Positions 63,845 through 64,000 of a DNA stretch of 64,000 nucleotides are shown in pieces (positions within the stretch are counted from its first letter, which is position 1; every line of letters begins with the position of its first letter). The notes below the pieces were generated by a model. It searched no databases, was not told the DNA's origin, and was given only the letters and a program-made list of their open reading frames with translations. This stretch comes from Flavobacterium sp. HJ-32-4 (GTDB lineage: Bacteria; Bacteroidota; Bacteroidia; Flavobacteriales; Flavobacteriaceae). The DNA is taken from positions 1,827,001 through 1,891,000 of the forward strand of contig NZ_CP092832.1 of NCBI RefSeq assembly GCF_022532105.1, given 5' to 3'. Both the position numbers and the translations under genes were made by a program.

Positions 63845-64000
63845 AGTACTCGCCATCCTATGGTTCCTTGCATTGCCGGTCGCGGCACAGGAGCTCAATT
63901 GTACGGTTCAGATCAATTCCGACAAAGTGCAGCAAACGAACCAGCAGATCTTCAAGACGCTGGAGAAGTCATTGGCCGAACTGATCAACAAAACGAAATG
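63837..64000 (+). CDS. DUF4835 family exported protein, 5' end only
   Basis: The first 54 residues are in the window; the gene runs off the right edge. A signal peptide (MRKVLAILWFLALPVAAQ) is followed by ELNCTVQINSDKVQQTNQQI and a helix ending LAELINKTK, the start of DUF4835 proteins that follow coaBC in Flavobacteria. Function unknown; a periplasmic location is inferred. Confidence 0.82.
   Translation, partial: MRKVLAILWFLALPVAAQELNCTVQINSDKVQQTNQQIFKTLEKSLAELINKTK

Overview
The window looks like chromosome of a member of the Flavobacteriaceae (Bacteroidota), probably Flavobacterium or a close relative. Supporting signs are two type IX secretion cargo proteins (a type A C-terminal sorting domain at the left edge and a type B one on a roughly 2,200-residue adhesin), the gliding lipoprotein GldI, a Bacteroidota-type RNA polymerase omega subunit, the single-domain LytTR regulator, and promoters of the Bacteroidota form TTTG-N17-20-TAnnTTTG. 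Base composition is near 50% G+C by eye, high for Flavobacterium, so the genus is not certain.

Left part (1-9.5 kb): the 3' end of a secreted fibronectin-III/T9SS protein, then a six-gene minus-strand operon (7627 to 1283) encoding two DUF4407-type membrane coiled-coil proteins, a membrane protein with a transglutaminase-like C-terminal domain, a four-helix DUF350-like membrane protein, an exported GOLD-like protein and a small leading protein. It is bracketed by direct copies of a composite repeat that includes a 135-bp element with inverted ends. I consider it the best candidate for an undescribed system. A third, partial repeat copy lies beyond one exported-protein gene. 

9.5-31.5 kb: a GH13 enzyme, two tandem exported paralogues, purA-fur, then an A+T-rich 1,216-residue Mrr nuclease-SF2 helicase with about eight helicase-associated repeats, which is probably a horizontally acquired defence gene. 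It is followed by a repeat-laden stretch (58-bp dispersed family, GAGCGCAGCGAGGAA repeats, 11-bp phased arrays, 126-147-bp tandem repeats) holding a lipoprotein and a CPBP protease. Next come tRNA-Leu and two tRNA-Lys genes with a duplicated tRNA 3' end, aroK, a phosphoribosyltransferase, an S4 protein, an FKBP-like lipoprotein, a two-gene transketolase, a MntA-HepT pair, and cysS-yidD-lgt and folE.

31.7-64 kb: the giant adhesin, an aminotransferase, a PDZ aspartyl protease, a frameshifted purM with a GNAT and a small gene, a peptidyl-prolyl isomerase/gldI/DHH operon, nadC-yihY-priA, a LytTR regulator, rpsF-rpsR-rplI, ligA, a 5'-nucleotidase split over two genes, DUF6913-dapA, and bamD-rpoZ-coaBC-DUF4835. 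This half is mostly conserved housekeeping.

A pervasive feature is that nearly all low-complexity intergenic sequence is built on a 7-base period with changing consensus (for example AACTATG, GTAATTG, GGAGAGA, ACCAACC), with one 8-base array, 6-base CGACTG runs and two 11-base arrays.
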